From positions 868,001 to 932,000 of the forward strand of contig JANFOG010000006.1 of the NCBI GenBank assembly GCA_024336345.1: DNA of 64,000 nt. Direction: 5' to 3'. Below the pieces are notes generated by a model, which was given only the letters and a program-made list of their open reading frames with translations, made no database searches and was not told the origin of the DNA. This DNA comes from Mariannaea sp. PMI_226. Lineage: Eukaryota > Ascomycota > Sordariomycetes > Hypocreales > Nectriaceae. The position numbers and the translations under genes were made by a program. Below are positions 20,366-33,463 of the stretch, in pieces. Numbering within the stretch: position 1 is the stretch's first letter; each line of letters starts with the position of its first letter.

Positions 20366-22032
20366 TTAGCTTTCATCGCCCGGGCCCAGGGCTAGCTTGA
20401 TCCTCCAATTCTTGAACTCATCGGACAGAATATCTCCGTGACCTGTCTCTTCCACCTTGTATACTTCTATCGTTGGTGAGCGATGCTGTCTCGCAATTCT
20501 CCACACACCTTCATCATTGATGGTCTGTGTGAGCCCTATGGTTGTCATGCCCACGATTAGTTCCAACCTAGTATCCAATAACAGAAATCACAGTACAAGG
20601 AGAAGTCAAAAGGGGGCTCACAATCTAAGAATACGCCGGCAAAATTAACACACATGTCGGCGTTCCACTTAGGGTCGGGCTGGGAATTGACAGTCTCAGG
20701 GATTTTTTGCGTCTCAATCTCCTCGACGTTGACGAGAATGCCATCTCTCGTGCGAAAACCGACTATTATCTTGGGCACACCAAGTAGGAATGACTGGATC
20801 CAGTACTTCATCAGCTTGCGGTGGAAGTTTTCCATGTCACCGGCGTTCCGGATCTCTGCAGAAGTCTTGAGTTCGACCCAGTTGATTGGACTGCCTTTCA
20901 CTTGTGGTTTTGAATCCCAAACTGCAACCACCGAGATTAACATAAGTCGAAGGGGTGGAAAGGACGTGGCGTCAAAAGAAACACCTACCTGCATCGACCT
21001 CACCACCTAGGCAGAGAGTAGTCTTGCCGATTCCAGTGCGAACGATGGAGCAGTACTGGGCTTTGTTGTTTACGACTTCGTCCTCACGGCTCTCGATGTA
21101 GTCCCGCGAGGTCTCACCCCAAATATTTGGTATGGTTGATAGGGTCTCAAACTTGTACCCTTATTGAACCCGTCAGTTTACCCAAGACAGCTCGAATCAA
21201 AACGAACTTACCCCAATATTGCATTACCTCAAGAGGAGGTCCTCGCCGTCGCTGACCGCCTCCCTCATTGGCTCTCGAAGCCATCTTATATTGATGGTTT
21301 TCCTCAACGAAGCTGCTCCACTCAGTTTTGATGATCAACAGGAAACATTTACCCATTCAACCACTTACAGGCATCCCTTTTTTTTTTTATTTGCACATGG
21401 TCAGTTTGTAATTTAGTCAATGGAGGCGTGTAACGTGCGTACTTGATAGAGTGTCGCATTCATTTCGAACCTACAGGCATCAGAACATGAGAATGAGATC
21501 GGAGATGCTCAGTTGTGAATTATAAACCTACCCATCCATCTGATCGAAGGGAGTTGCCATAATCTAATCAGAAGTGTCAGTTACTGAACTTAGTAGAGCG
21601 GTGAAAAGTATAGTGAAGACCTTGGTCATCATCCCCCGCCACGTGACGAGGTTAGCATCAATCTTCTTGCCAGTCTCCTGTTCGTAGGCAATGATGGCCT
21701 TCAGAAGACTGTCAAGATGCTCGTTTTCGGAATCATCCTGCTTTTGAAAAGTCTCAAATCCCTTGGAGAGGTCTGCTCCCAGCTGCGGCGTGTAGTAGTA
21801 CCGGAGGGATGAGTCGCCGAGGTGGAAATCATGATTGTCGTCGTAAGAGAAGCAGGCGAACTCCTAGATGGTGTAAGTGGGAAACGGCTCGTTACGTCTG
21901 GAGATGGAGATCTCATCAATTATGCCGTGATAGGCCGTTATGGCTCATAATTGGACTTACCTTAGGTCTCTTGATAGGTTGACTGGCACCAAAGAATCTA
22001 CCGACGGGCTGGATGGAGAAGGACGTCGACAT
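20366..22032 (-). CDS. rai1: Rai1/DXO-family decapping nuclease (Rat1 partner)
   Basis: Nuclear protein that stabilises the 5'-3' exonuclease Rat1 and removes aberrant 5' caps. Eight exons on the minus strand: 22032-21961, 21863-21621, 21563-21532, 21470-21443, 21320-21212, 21159-20989, 20921-20622 and 20535-20366. The product is 374 residues, close to yeast Rai1 (387). It opens with FSIQPVGRFFGASQPIKRPK. DXO-family motifs are visible: VTWRGMMTKIMATPFD, FEMNATLY, RTGIGK, GGEVD (Glu215 and Asp217, metal ligands) and WVELK (Glu235, Lys237). After that come FLLGVPKIIVGFR, INDEGVWRI and EETGHGDILSDEF. Each junction keeps phase and restores these motifs. The donor after exon 2 is GTCTTC, weaker than the rest. 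Exons 3 and 4 are only 32 and 28 nt. Confidence 0.95.
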
Positions 22033-23476
22033 GACTGTCAATCCAGGTGAGGGATACAGAATGAAGGTTATGAATGAATTCTGCAGCGAAATGAAGATGG
22101 GCCAAAAAAGAAAAAATAAATACACCAAAAATTTAACCTTCACTTAGTAGATTATAGAGAGATGGATACACCTTGACGCTTTGGTTTCAAGGTGGCGTCG
22201 CAGAGGTCTGGAGGGCAATGTGTGGAGAGGGAGGTTGAGAGGGAGAGCCTCAGGCTCTTGCGCTACTACCTACGGTCGTGTTAAAATACCAATCCACCCA
22301 CCAGTTGAGGCTTGCAGCAGGTACCGTACCTACCTACAGATGGAGAGATGGCCCAGTCACCAACAAAATCGTCGGACCATTCAAAGCAAACTCCTCATAC
22401 ATCTACTTAAGTATGTATTCAAACTTGTTGCCTGTGATTCCCTACTAATGCATCAAGATAAAGCAAGATTCCCACAATTCCACGAATCCGGTATTCAGGG
22501 GCGGAGAAGATCGATTTCCGAAATTGCGCTCTGTAACTTGAATGGTCCCTTGACTGCGTCGTCGCCCTGAAGTGCTGGTGGTCTTAGGTACTTCGCACCG
22601 AAGTTTCAACAAAGGCTACAGAAGTACCTACCTACGGAACCTGATACCGCAGGTTTAATGTCCCTAAGGTTGTTTGTCAAGGCCGAGACCAAGCATAACA
22701 AACATCCACTCTGAGACATAAAAGAACCATTAATCCCATGAAAAGAGTAATAACCCACCGAACCTGCTTCTGCTATAGACTATCTAATACCAAGTACTTG
22801 GTCCGACGCATTTGTGGTGCAAAGAATCAGAGCTGTTGTCCGCCCCGTCCCAGGTGTTACATTGAGAACGCACCTCAGTTACTCAACTCTCCGTTCTTTC
22901 TGATCGTTTTGCAGCTAAACACATATTCCTCTCCCTAAAAAGCTCTTGTTCTCGGAAAAAGCTGCAAATTTGCGCGCCTCAGTATTTCTAATTTGAAAAG
23001 GTCTCGTCTGCTTTTATTTTCCGGTTTGCAGGTTCATCATTTGAGTAAGCATCCCTCACTTGCCTCCATGGTTATACAGCATGGTAAGTGGCTCGTCGTC
23101 AGTGCTGAAGTTGCCCACAGCCCGCCCCTAAGATACCGCTAACTCCTTGGCCTGCTGCGCTGCTGGTCCCCCAAGTTTCAGAACCATCCTCAGCATAAAT
23201 CACGTGCACTCGCGGAACCTCGATCGCCTGTTGCGTCAGTCAACACCTCCTTGTCAGTCGGTTCGTTATCATCGTCGCCGTGCCACGCATCGGTTGACTT
23301 ATATCACAGCGTCGGCTACCCCACGGTCTTCGCAAGCTTCCAGGTTGGACCAGTGCGGTCGCTGCCATAGCCGCAGGCATCAGCTCCGTCTGCGACAAAC
23401 TATTTTCTTACGCGACGACTTATACTGCTCCCCTCGTTCGTCGCATTTGTGTCTCGCCATTTCTCCTACCGTGCCC
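22033..23476. promoter_or_regulatory. Divergent intergenic region between rai1 and the chromodomain gene
   Basis: 1.44 kb with no supportable gene. GTACCTACCTAC words occur at 22327-22337 and 22624-22634. The frame of the chromodomain gene is open back to about 23147 but has no family-like sequence before the ATG at 23477, so it is treated as 5' UTR. Confidence 0.5.
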
Positions 23477-26400
23477 ATGCCCAGGCAACGCCGACAGCAC
23501 AAACCTAAGAAACCTATTTCACGCACCGCAAGAGAAAAAGAAGAAACGGGCTGGTGGACTATCAAGTGTATTCTTGAGGAAAGGAAACTCAGGGACGGGA
23601 CAACTGAATACTTGGTGGACTGGGAAGGGGAAGATCCAAATACCGGCCAACCATATTCTAGCAGCTGGGTTCGCATATCCAATACCAACATTTGATTTGA
23701 TGCAGGCTGACCACCTTTCTAGACCCAGTGGGTGACACCAGACAGTCTTGAGGAGTGGGCGGCGCAAAAAAGGAAGCAAGCGACTGAGGTTGGTCTATCA
23801 AACGCACCTTCGTATGATAGTGAGGAAGACATACGACCCTTCAATTGGCGACGAAGTCTTCAGCGTCCGAATGAGTCCACAGTGAGGTGGCCTGGGTTCA
23901 AGAACCCTGATCATAAAGAGCGCCCCAAGAACACGGAAAGGCCCCAAATCCAAGATAGACCCTCGGAAGAGCCTCCATCTTCTGTCTTCTCTACTGGAAC
24001 CGGCGATCTTGAATCCCAAACCTCCGCTTCTATTCACTCCGAAGCCCATTCTTTCCCTAGAGGACATAGGATCGCTATAGAGTTCAGTAAGCCGCCTGAG
24101 TTTGATCCTACGGAGTACCAAAGTGTCGCGGCTTCTACACAGAGCAGCCAGCTACTCTCTCAACTTGAGGAAGAGGATCACAGGACTATTCTGGCAGCAG
24201 AGCTCAGCCAAAGGACGATACCTGATTCTCAAGAAGCTTCAGGTCCTTCTAACCTCCAGTCTTTTCCTATCGGAGCTCATAATACCACTCCATCGGCACC
24301 AAATCGATCATCATTTCCATCTTGCATTCCGGATTCGCAAGACCAATCGCTCAGCTGTCCAATCTTAAGCTCCCAGAGTCACTGTGAAATTTCGATTCCT
24401 TCGACACATGATACATTGTCTGAAGGACAGACTTCTTCAAATAGTGACGCAACTAAGTTGGATATTCCATCTCGCCAGCCTGAACAATCACAACCTTGCT
24501 CTTTGGGCAAACCAGAATTATTAACTGGCGTAGTGAATTCGCTTCGAGACACTTCCTCAACTCTGAAAACACCTTCGACTGACAGGCTAGAAAACGCAAC
24601 GTCGGCTAGTGTCCCTCACGGGTCCGTCTTTTTAACACAGCCTCTCAATCGATTTGAAATAGTCGATCCGACAAGCTCGCTCCCCAACTCCCTTGAAGCC
24701 CACTCAAGCCGAGAGTCTCAACCTGATAGTCATATTGGTCATCTCATTAGGCCTAGGACCTCTCTATCGAGTCTCAGGGAGTCGCAGGAAGCTCAATACA
24801 TTCCTCGGGATTTTGACTTCTTCCCGGGAGGCGTCACAATTAGTGACAGCGTTGAACGTAGCCCTCTATCAGGTTCTGAGAGCCGCCAGGCTTGTGCTCC
24901 AGGGACCGTACCCCGTAATAGTCGCAAGCGTTGCCACAGAGATTTGGATCAAGGACACTCAACTGCGAACATTTCCCAGCTTACCTCTAACGTTATGACT
25001 CCCCAAGCTGAAAGCCAGTCAAAGTCTGTAGCAGACATGGAGGAGTCAGGTCCAACGCAGCGGTCAGCAGTGGATGAGCTTAAGAGCTTGTTTAATTTTG
25101 GTGACGCTCTACTCCCAGGGGAGGATTATGGCATTGCTGGTGATGCCCCGCTTCAGGACGAGGAAGAAGAGCCCTTGCCGGCGCCATTACCAACTGGTGC
25201 AGATGTTGCAAGCAACCCAGAAACTGCCCCTCAAAGTGCAGTCACTTCAACAGAGGCGGACATTTTCCCAAGGCCGCCTCTTGAAGTGGAGCCCTGGAAG
25301 CCTGAGGTCCTGGGAAATCCTAGCCAGGACATGCCTCCTCCGTCTATTTCACCCGCTTCTATCATGCACAACCCGAATATTTCTTCAGTCGATGCACTGA
25401 AGAATATTGTTGATATAGTTTTTGACAGTTCAAATTTGGTGCCCGGCCTCCCAGATGGCACTATCTCTCCCGCGGACATAGATTGTTCGATAGGGCCAGG
25501 AGAAGCTTCAGGTACATTGTCGATACCGTTACCAAGCCACTCTGTGGTCCCATCGGGGTTTGTAGGGAGCTCGGGACGAACTATTGCGATGGGCCAAGGC
25601 TCACAACATGGGTATTCGGGAACATCGTCCTCCTCAGACGGAGGTGCTATGCCTTCGGAGCACGTCATCACTTTGCCATTTCAAGCAAGCAGGCGCCCAT
25701 ACTATGATGACACGCTTCTCGAGTATAAACGCGAGGCTGAAGAATTTGGCGAGATTTTCAACAGTGAAGTCTACAGAGAACCGGACGAGCACCTGGTAAA
25801 ACAAATTGACGAGTTGTTCGGCCGCTTGTTCAACATCTGCGATTATCCACAAGACGTTGTTGGTACAGAATTGGAAGATCTACCAGCAAACCAGCAAGCG
25901 AAGTATTCGAACGATGCCAATCCAAAGTTCAACTTCACGTATGAGCTACTGGATGCCATCCATCAGGAGAAGGAAGTTCTACTTCTTGCTCGAACCCCAG
26001 AACTTCTTAGGCTTCTTCACGCTCAAACGGAAACACTAGAACTAGACAGCGAATGCCGTGGTTTCGAACAGCCACAAAGTTCTGTCAAAAACTCTAGCGT
26101 TCGTATCACTCTGGCCCTTTCAAGTGAAGACATTGATCCGTTCAAATTTGATGTCATCATTGGCTTTGACCATACATTTAACCACTCGCCGGTTTCACGG
26201 CGACTATCATCAGCGACTCCCGATGAGAAAGCACCACTTGTATTGCACTTGGTGACAACCCATTCAATCGAGCATATTTATCTACATATACCCCAAGACC
26301 TCTCGCCTTTGGAACGAAAGCATGCCCTGCTGTCAGGCATTGTGCAAGCACGAAGTTTAATAGAGGACCCTGATACAGGTTATCGCGAGCCTCATCAAAT

Positions 26401-27705
26401 TGCCAAATTATTTTCAACGTATTTGAACGATATGGCAGAGAGTATTTCTTGGGAGCCTCAGTCAATCCCCGATAATGTGATCGACTTCTTTCTCAATACC
26501 CAATCTCTAACTCAGGTACTGGAAGAGAATAAGTTGATGACAGGAAACGGGCTAAAGCGCAAACTTGTAAGTCCACAGAACTTTGAGGAATATTATAGAT
26601 GTGTTATTAACCTGAAAATAGGATGCTGAGCATGACTCTGATGACGCGAAGCGGATGCGCGTGCTTCCTGTGCTTGAGCCCATACTTGAATCTAGTGACC
26701 CTCCGCTTCCACATTCGATTCGGGAGCTGTTGAAGTCGGCTATGCCAATAGAAGACCAGAAGGAAACCATGTCTAGAATCAATGTTCCATTAGCTGTGCT
26801 AGATGCGCTAGCGAAACAGGTTGGTTGAGCATGTTAAGGGCCATTTCGTTGCTAACCACTCGCAGATCGCTGAATCCAAGCGCCAACCAGCAGCAAGTGA
26901 CATCGAATCTGAATACAAGGCAACGATCAGTCGGCTTGAGAAGCAGGTCAAAGAATATCAAAGAACAACCAGCAAAACTGAAGAGACGCTCAGACAAGCA
27001 CTGCAAGATCGATCTAGCTTCGAGACGGCTAAGCTTAGGGCTGACGAGGCTCATAAAGCTGCAATAGATACTGCCCAGAAGGAGTCTGAGAAGTCTCAAA
27101 AACGAATATCAGAACTTGAGTCTACCGTAACACGCTTGACAGCTGCACCCGATGGATCAGAAGAGGAAAGTCCTTTGGCTAGAACTGAGAAGTTGCTGGA
27201 GGAAGCCCAGAAAAAGGTCAAGATGTTGGAGAAGCGATTGGAGAATGCTCAACACGAAACCGACTATATTAGGAATATCTATCAGGACGTCAACTCCAAT
27301 GCCAGCGCGCTGGCCGCGGATATTAAAACACTGAGGCAGCAGAACGAGGATCTGCAGCTCAAGGCCTCAGAAAACCTCAAGCACATTCATCAAATACAGG
27401 CCGATACCACCAAGGACATTTATCTCAACAACATTGCCGAGCTTAAGACCTTGGTGCGAGAACAGGAGTACGAGCTGAGTCGCCTCCGTGAAGATCGTCT
27501 TTTCCGCAACGGTCGCCCGTCGACACGCCAGGCCAGTGTGCCACGCAGTCCCCGGATGGGTGTGATGAGTCCTCGACCCGGGCGTGGATATGGTTCTGCG
27601 AGCAGAGGCACCAGCCCGGCTCCTGGTGATGGCAACGGAACCAGCGTGCAGTTCATAGGTCAACAGCCGGGCAACAATCGGTTCGGTTCCCATCTCAGAG
27701 ATTGA
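23477..27705 (+). CDS. Chromodomain protein with HDA-complex subunit 2/3-like region
   Basis: Predicted chromatin protein that may read methylated histone and recruit a class II histone deacetylase, similar in layout to CDP-2/Hda3-type proteins of filamentous fungi. Exons: 23477-23668, 23723-26566, 26622-26819 and 26866-27705. Introns are 54, 55 and 46 nt; the first donor is GTTCGC. The product is 1357 residues. The chromodomain lies at about 26-80 (WWTIKCILEER, EYLVDWEGED, then SSSW spliced to TQWVTPDSLEEW). A long Ser/Pro/Gln-rich linker runs to about 710. From about 716 (RRPYYDDTLLEYKREAEEF) to 1010 comes a folded region resembling the HDA subunit 2/3 domain. An acidic patch follows at 1013-1020. 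A coiled coil occupies about 1090-1305 and a basic Gly/Arg/Pro-rich tail ends the protein. Assignment to a named subunit is inference; the domain order is the firm part. Confidence 0.85.
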
Positions 27706-28615
27706 CATTGAGAAGGGTCAAACAGAGGTATGAGAGACATGAACCCTACATAGCAAGAACTTGCAATAGGGGAAGCATCGGAAAGGCGACTTTTGCTTTC
27801 TTCATTTTTTTTTCTCTCTTTCAGGACAGCTCGTGATCTAGGTTGGCAGGTTATCCTATGTCACGTAGCATCTTTTTAATGAGTCCTCCATCAGTCAGCG
27901 CACATAGAATTGGGATGGGAGCTGTAGCCTAGAGCTACTTGTTGTTTTAGTTATTTTTTTCTGCCAACAGGACAGTTCGATAGCGTCGCATTGTTGTGAT
28001 CCGGGTATACGGGTACGGGGATACATGGGAAGATGGAAATCAAATCAATAAAATATTTGATGGCATACACAGTACTGTTTGAAGATCTATAATGTGAATC
28101 CAAGCTGAGTTACGTGTGAACTTCTGGTTTGTGTCTTTTGTTTGGTTTGGTGAATAAGAGAGTTGGCATTGGGGTTCCGATGAGACAATGGACTGAGGGC
28201 ATCAACAGCGGAAGCGGGAGAGACTGGAGTAATCTGGAGGGTGAGAGAGAGAGAGTGATGACAGCTGGGTTATGATCAGGTCTATTCGCTCACTCATTAA
28301 CATCCGGAGCCGGTCGGGTAGGTTCATAAAACAAAACGTAGCAAAGTGAGTGAGCCGAGTTTAGTGAGGCAGCCGGGGTATTCAATATCAAATTTCGACA
28401 AGATTAGCATAGATGGAAAAGTCGCCAGTTGTGCCTTGGGGCTACAACACAATCGATTTGGGGCTGCCGCAACCAAAAACTCCCCCTTTCTACCTCTTGC
28501 TTTGGAATGGTCCCTTCCGAAACTCTGCTAACATGTACACGGGGGTCTCGCCCGAGAAACAAAGAAATTTTTGGCATGCGCCCACGACGATGGTGGATTT
28601 GGGGGTCGTCGTTCT
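27706..28615. other. Convergent intergenic region
   Basis: 910 bp between the stops of the chromodomain gene and cox6. No gene is supported; T-rich patches near 27800-27820 and 27940-27960 fit 3' UTRs. Confidence 0.5.
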
Positions 28616-29596
28616 TTACTTCTCCTCAGGGTAGAGCTCCTCCTTCAGTGGCACACCGAGCTCTTCTCGCAGAGGCTTGAGCTCCTCGAGGTACTGCTCG
28701 TACTGGCCCTTGTTCTCAACCTTGGTCTTGATGCCTAGAAAGCGAAGATAAAAGAGTCAGCAAAAGAGAAATTGTGACAGATATGCCACACAAGTCGTCT
28801 GCCGTCTCGTCGTAGAGCATGTCGTCCAAGGGGGGGTTGGTGTTGTCTCAATTGATGCAGTGAAGTAGTGGATCACCAATATTCAATTGAAGAGAAAAAC
28901 GGATCGGTCGAACGGACGGCGGTGACGATGTGGGCTCAATGGCAATGATTTGCATACCTTCGAAGATACGGACGGCAGTGCCAAGGTCGTTGACCCGGCG
29001 GGCAGCCTTGAGGGCGGCAACGATGACGGAGGGGGAGGGGACGAGATCGTAAGCGAAGGCGTTGTTCAGGTTGCGCTATAGTTTTTAGTGTGAGTTGAAA
29101 GTCATACGACATTTCGGAGGACAAGGTGCAAAAGCCCAGAGAGCTCGCGGGGCGCATTACCTGAAGCTCGAAAACGTCCTGGACACCGTCAAACTCCTTC
29201 TCGAATCTGTAGAGTGACAAAATTTAGCCATTGGCGTTGTAAAGAAGCGTGGGCGGGCGCATTGAAGGTATTCGGGAAAAATCGCGTGGCAAGCAGGATT
29301 GGCCCAGTTTTGAGGTATCTTTTTTCGGCGATGGCGGGCAGGTTGGCAGTGAATTGCCAGTTTCCCACGCATGGCCAGGGCCAAAAACTGGCAGGACCGA
29401 AGCCATTGAGGGGGTGGTGGGAGGTAATATCTCACCTGGCAGAGAACTCCTCAAAGGTCTCCTCGTGGTTGTCGCTTCGTCGGGGCATGGTGGTGGTGAA
29501 GCTGGCGACGGCCGAGCGGGTGACCAGGGGCTGGGCGGCAGCCCGGAGGGGAGCGGCGCGGAGGCCACGGGTGGCGATGCGGAGGGAGGCAGACAT
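28616..29596 (-). CDS. cox6: Cytochrome c oxidase subunit Cox6 (mammalian Va)
   Basis: Nuclear-encoded subunit of respiratory complex IV on the matrix side of the inner membrane. Exons on the minus strand: 29596-29436, 29206-29161, 29075-28958 and 28734-28616. Introns are 229, 85 and 223 nt, with donors GTGAGA, GTAATG and GTATGC. The product is 147 residues (yeast Cox6 is 148). The first 35 or so residues are Arg/Ala/Ser-rich with no acidic residue, a typical mitochondrial presequence. The mature part has ETFEEFSARFEKEFDGVQDVF, then RNLNNAFAYDLVPSP, RVNDLGTAVRIFEGIK and YLEELKPLREELGVP, all hallmarks of the Cox5a/Cox6 family. Introns 1 and 3 are long for this locus. A CCAAT box lies about 230 bp upstream. 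Confidence 0.95.
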
Positions 29597-32236
29597 TGTG
29601 GATGGAGAGGAGATTGTCTGTAGGAGGATGAAGGTATTTCGAAGGGCGAGGAGCAGCGTCGGTGCGAGGAATTGGAGTAATTGGGCCTGGGGTGGGCTTT
29701 TTCCGGCTCGGGTGATGCTGCAGAGTTGTTTGGGCGAGGCACAAAGTCGTCTGAGGCCACTTCCTGGGTGACTCAGCAGGCACTAGGCCGGATTCTCGAG
29801 TGGTGGGGGGTTAGCCGTGCGAATTGGCTCGGCATTGCAGCTCCTTGCTTTAAAAATGTATGAGTGCAGTCCGTGCCCAATCTGAAATATACTGTCTGCC
29901 CTCTGAGCTTATATCACGCCAATTCCATTCGCTACCCAGACTTCAGTGGGCACCTGGGAGCCAGAAACAAGGGAAAGGCAAGTGCCTCAGGCGTCAGGCG
30001 GGAACGGACGGCAGTCTCCATCTTTTCTGCTGTTGGAAATCGGATGATTTTCAGTCGCCGACTGTTATTTACAAAAAGGAAAAAAGAGAACGAATGGGAG
30101 TGAGAGGTTAAAAAGGATTCGGTGATATAGCAACAACATAAGGCACCTAGCCAATGTACAAGGCTGCATGTGCACAGCATAGAGGAAGGTTTTTTTTTTC
30201 TACCTTCATTTTTTGGTTCTTTCATTTTATGACTTCTGTCAACCTCTTCAGGAACAATCACCAATCAGTTAGCTTCCAAGAGCCCATTCGTCCGTCATCT
30301 TTATTCACTGCAGTCTCTGAGCCAAGTCCCTCAATTGACATTGCCTTCAAAGCTCAATACAACACTGACAAACCGGTACCTACGTAATTACTACGTGTAT
30401 TTGCGTGGTATTAGCACGGGTTTAGCCGCCTATCCCACAGGAAGGAAGTAGTCTTGCTCCAAAAGGCTGACTAAGATATTTGACAGCTTGTGGTAGACAT
30501 CCCATGCACGCAAAATCCCACCCAACCTTGGAAGCAGGCTGCCTGGTTTAAGATTGAGATGCTACTCGAGTAGACCTATACTTCAATCAAGCGACTCTAA
30601 GATGGCGATTATCTACTGTAGAATGGTAGGTGAATTTCATTCCACTTAATGTCAGTCATCGATGAAAGATATGTACTTCCTTGCCATCATTCCCTTCTTC
30701 TGTCAAGACAGTATCATATGAAATTATCATATCTTCTCAGAGCCGAAATATGATCCTTCCTACATAGATCGTATATGGCGTTCAATTATTCTTCTTCCTA
30801 CTTTACATCCTACGCTTTTGGCATAGAGGATTCGGGTAATCTTCGACGATTTTCCGAGTTCTCCTCCGATCCACCAAAGTTTAGGTTGAACTTGGAAGCA
30901 GTGGCCGTATGCAGTATTAGAGGTCGTGCCTCTCGCAGTTCTAGACAAGACACCTTCATGCAGGGCTGAATTAACGGGAGATTAGTTTGGAGCCATGTCA
31001 ACAACCGTGCTCCCATCAGTTCAACGTCATACGTGCTATCCCTATGCAGCGTTCGTAACAGGACTAGAGTGACTTCTTGTCCAATTATCTAAAGCCAATT
31101 CATGGCTTTGGAGCCTCGGCCTCCGCGGGCGACGCGCAAAAATGCCTGGGGTGCGTGTCTTGTTGCAGGGCTCCACTCCGAGTCCCATCCAGTTAATCAC
31201 GTGCCATACACCGCAAGATGACATGGAGGTGAAAGGGAGATCATCTTATTGGCTATATCGGCGGGCCCGGGAAATCACATGCGAAAGATTATCAGCTTAG
31301 AATCCAAGCATCGTGTCCTCAAGGACAAGGGGGCCGAAGGAGAGTAAGTTAGCTGCTAGCAATTGTCTCTCCCTTGGTGCAGCTGCTTGTTGGTTGGTTA
31401 TCAAAACAACGCACAACGAGGAGGGGCGGCCTGCCTGCAAGGTTGCTGCTAATATAGTAGAGATACTTTTTTTCTTCTCTTGGTTTACGTGTATCTTGGG
31501 CGCATGACGCATGAGGGGTGAGCATCTCTGTCATTCAGCCAGGAACCATCTCACCTCTGCACCAATCTACGTGCGCGATCTAGGCCGCAGAACAAAGAAA
31601 GAAAGACGCAAAGCAAAACGTTGGTCGAGGAACTTTGCCACTCCACTGTAAATGAATGGAAAGGGGGCCCGAAGTCAGGTACCTGATCTAGTAAAACCGT
31701 CCCTGAGCCCGGCTGTGGAGAGGTCACTGGTAGCGCCCGTAGGTACCGGTCAGTCCAATGCTGTATGGGACTCGGTAGTGTTGGGCTCTATTTTTTTTTT
31801 TTTCTTTCGGTTCTTAGGTAGGCCCCTAGGCACCACTACAGCCAAGACTTAGCCGGACCCAGCGGGACACTTCCCAGTTGGAGCCAAACGCCCTCTGATG
31901 TCAAATTTCCCCTTTTTCGATGCGCGCCGAGTCTCCTGCCCCAGAGAATAATCTTCTATTTTCCACCTCCTCCCCTCCTACTTCTCGACTTCTTCTCCCG
32001 TCCTTCTTCTTTTTCTTCTTCTTTCCCTCCCCAATCGCTATAATTTAGGCATTCGTCCTACATCCTCCTCTCTCTTAACGAGGTTTCCTTCTTCTCTTCT
32101 TGTCATTCCTTGACCTTATTTCACTTGCTGTCCCCTCCGTCGCATCGCCGTTGGCTGTGTCGCGTGGAAGACCATCTTGCAGCCTTTTTACTCTCTACCT
32201 AATCAACCAACTTGACTCGAAATCCGACTGCCCAGC
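29597..32236. promoter_or_regulatory. Divergent intergenic region between cox6 and the elongase
   Basis: 2.64 kb without a supportable gene. An ATTGG at 29823-29827 is a CCAAT box on the cox6 strand. The segment 31955-32120 is a strong C/T-rich tract before the elongase ATG, the usual look of a highly expressed fungal promoter/5' UTR. A T15 run occurs near 31789-31803. Confidence 0.5.
29823..29827 (-). promoter_or_regulatory. CCAAT box upstream of cox6
   Basis: Reads CCAAT on the coding strand of cox6, about 230 bp before the ATG. Respiratory genes are commonly controlled by the CCAAT-binding HAP complex; a single pentamer is weak evidence. Confidence 0.25.
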
Positions 32237-33463
32237 ATGTCTTCTGCGGCTCCCGCCACGTTTTTCGAGCAGCTCCCGCTGCCTACCATCGATCGTCCCT
32301 TTGGTATCCATCTCTGGCCCATCTTCGACAAGGCATGGACTGCTTGCGTGGGATATCCCGTGGACGAGTTCGAATTCGTTCCTTTCAAGACCCCCATGTC
32401 CACGCTGAAGTCGACCTCCATCTTCATCGTTATATACTACATCATCATCTTTGGTGGTCGCGAGGTCATGCGCAACCGTGAGCCTTTCAAGCTCAAGTCG
32501 CTTTTCCTCATCCACAACTTCTACTTGACTGTCATCAGCGCCATCCTTTTGGCTCTGTACATCGAGCAGCTTCTTCCCACTGTTGTCCGCCACGGTATTT
32601 TCCATGCCATCTGCCACGCTGATGGAGGCTGGACTCAGCCCCTTGTTGTCCTGTACTATGTCAGTCAAACTCCAAACTTTTGCCTTGCTTCTACTTCTCC
32701 CTTGAATGTGTGGGGCCTCCAGAAACTAACATTTGTTGCCAGCTCACCTACCTCACTAAGTACCTTGAGCTTCTCGATACTGTTTTCCTTTTCCTCAAGA
32801 AGAAGCCTCTCAGTACGTCTTGCCTATTCTTGCATATCTACAATTCGAAACTCAAATGACTAATTTAATCTAGCCTTCCTTCACTGCTACCACCATGGTG
32901 CTACCGCTCTCCTCTGCTACACCCAGCTGATTGGTTCCACCTCGGTCTCCTGGGTTCCCATCACCCTGAACCTCTTCGTTCACGTCGTTATGTACTGGTA
33001 CTACTTCCAGAGTGCTCGTGGTATTCGCATCTGGTGGAAGGAGTGGGTCACTCGTCTCCAGATCATCCAGTTCATCATTGATATCGGTAAGCTTCTCGAT
33101 TAATGTGTGCCACGCTGCATGAAACTGACCAGGCTAGGCTTTGTCTACTTCGCTTCCTACACCTACTTCACCTCCACCTACTGGCCCTGGATGCCCAATG
33201 CTGGCAACTGCGCTGGTGAGGAGTTCGCTGCTTTCGCTGGTATGGCGATCATCAGCTCCTACCTTGTTCTCTTCATCTCGTTCTACTTCGCCACTTACAA
33301 GCGTGATGGAAAGTCGAGCAACACCACCCGCAAGAGCCTTCGCCGCATGAGCCAGGCTCCCCTCCCCGACCTCAGCTCTACTCCCATCAAGGGCAAGGCC
33401 AATGGTGCTACCACAACTGGTGCCAAGACCAACGGCAACACCCCCCGATCTCGCAAGGCCTAA
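32237..33463 (+). CDS. ELO-family very-long-chain fatty acid elongase
   Basis: 3-ketoacyl-CoA synthase of the endoplasmic reticulum that elongates acyl-CoA for sphingolipids. Exons: 32237-32659, 32743-32812, 32874-33086 and 33138-33463. Introns are 83, 61 and 51 nt with donors GTCAGT, GTACGT and GTAAGC. The product is 343 residues (yeast Elo2 and Elo3 are 347 and 345). The ELO signatures are clear: [18 protein letters not shown], the catalytic histidine box HCYHH (168-172), [10 protein letters not shown] and [11 protein letters not shown]. Several hydrophobic helices are present and the tail is Lys/Arg-rich. The long N-terminal extension before the first helix and the [15 protein letters not shown] segment favour the Elo2/Elo3 (VLCFA) branch over Elo1, but this was judged by eye. 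Confidence 0.96.

Noticed and set aside
23147..23476. N-terminal extension of the chromodomain protein
   Set aside because: Open but composition is His/Arg/Ser-rich and unlike coding sequence; the ATG at 23477 precedes the chromodomain by a short basic segment, as expected.
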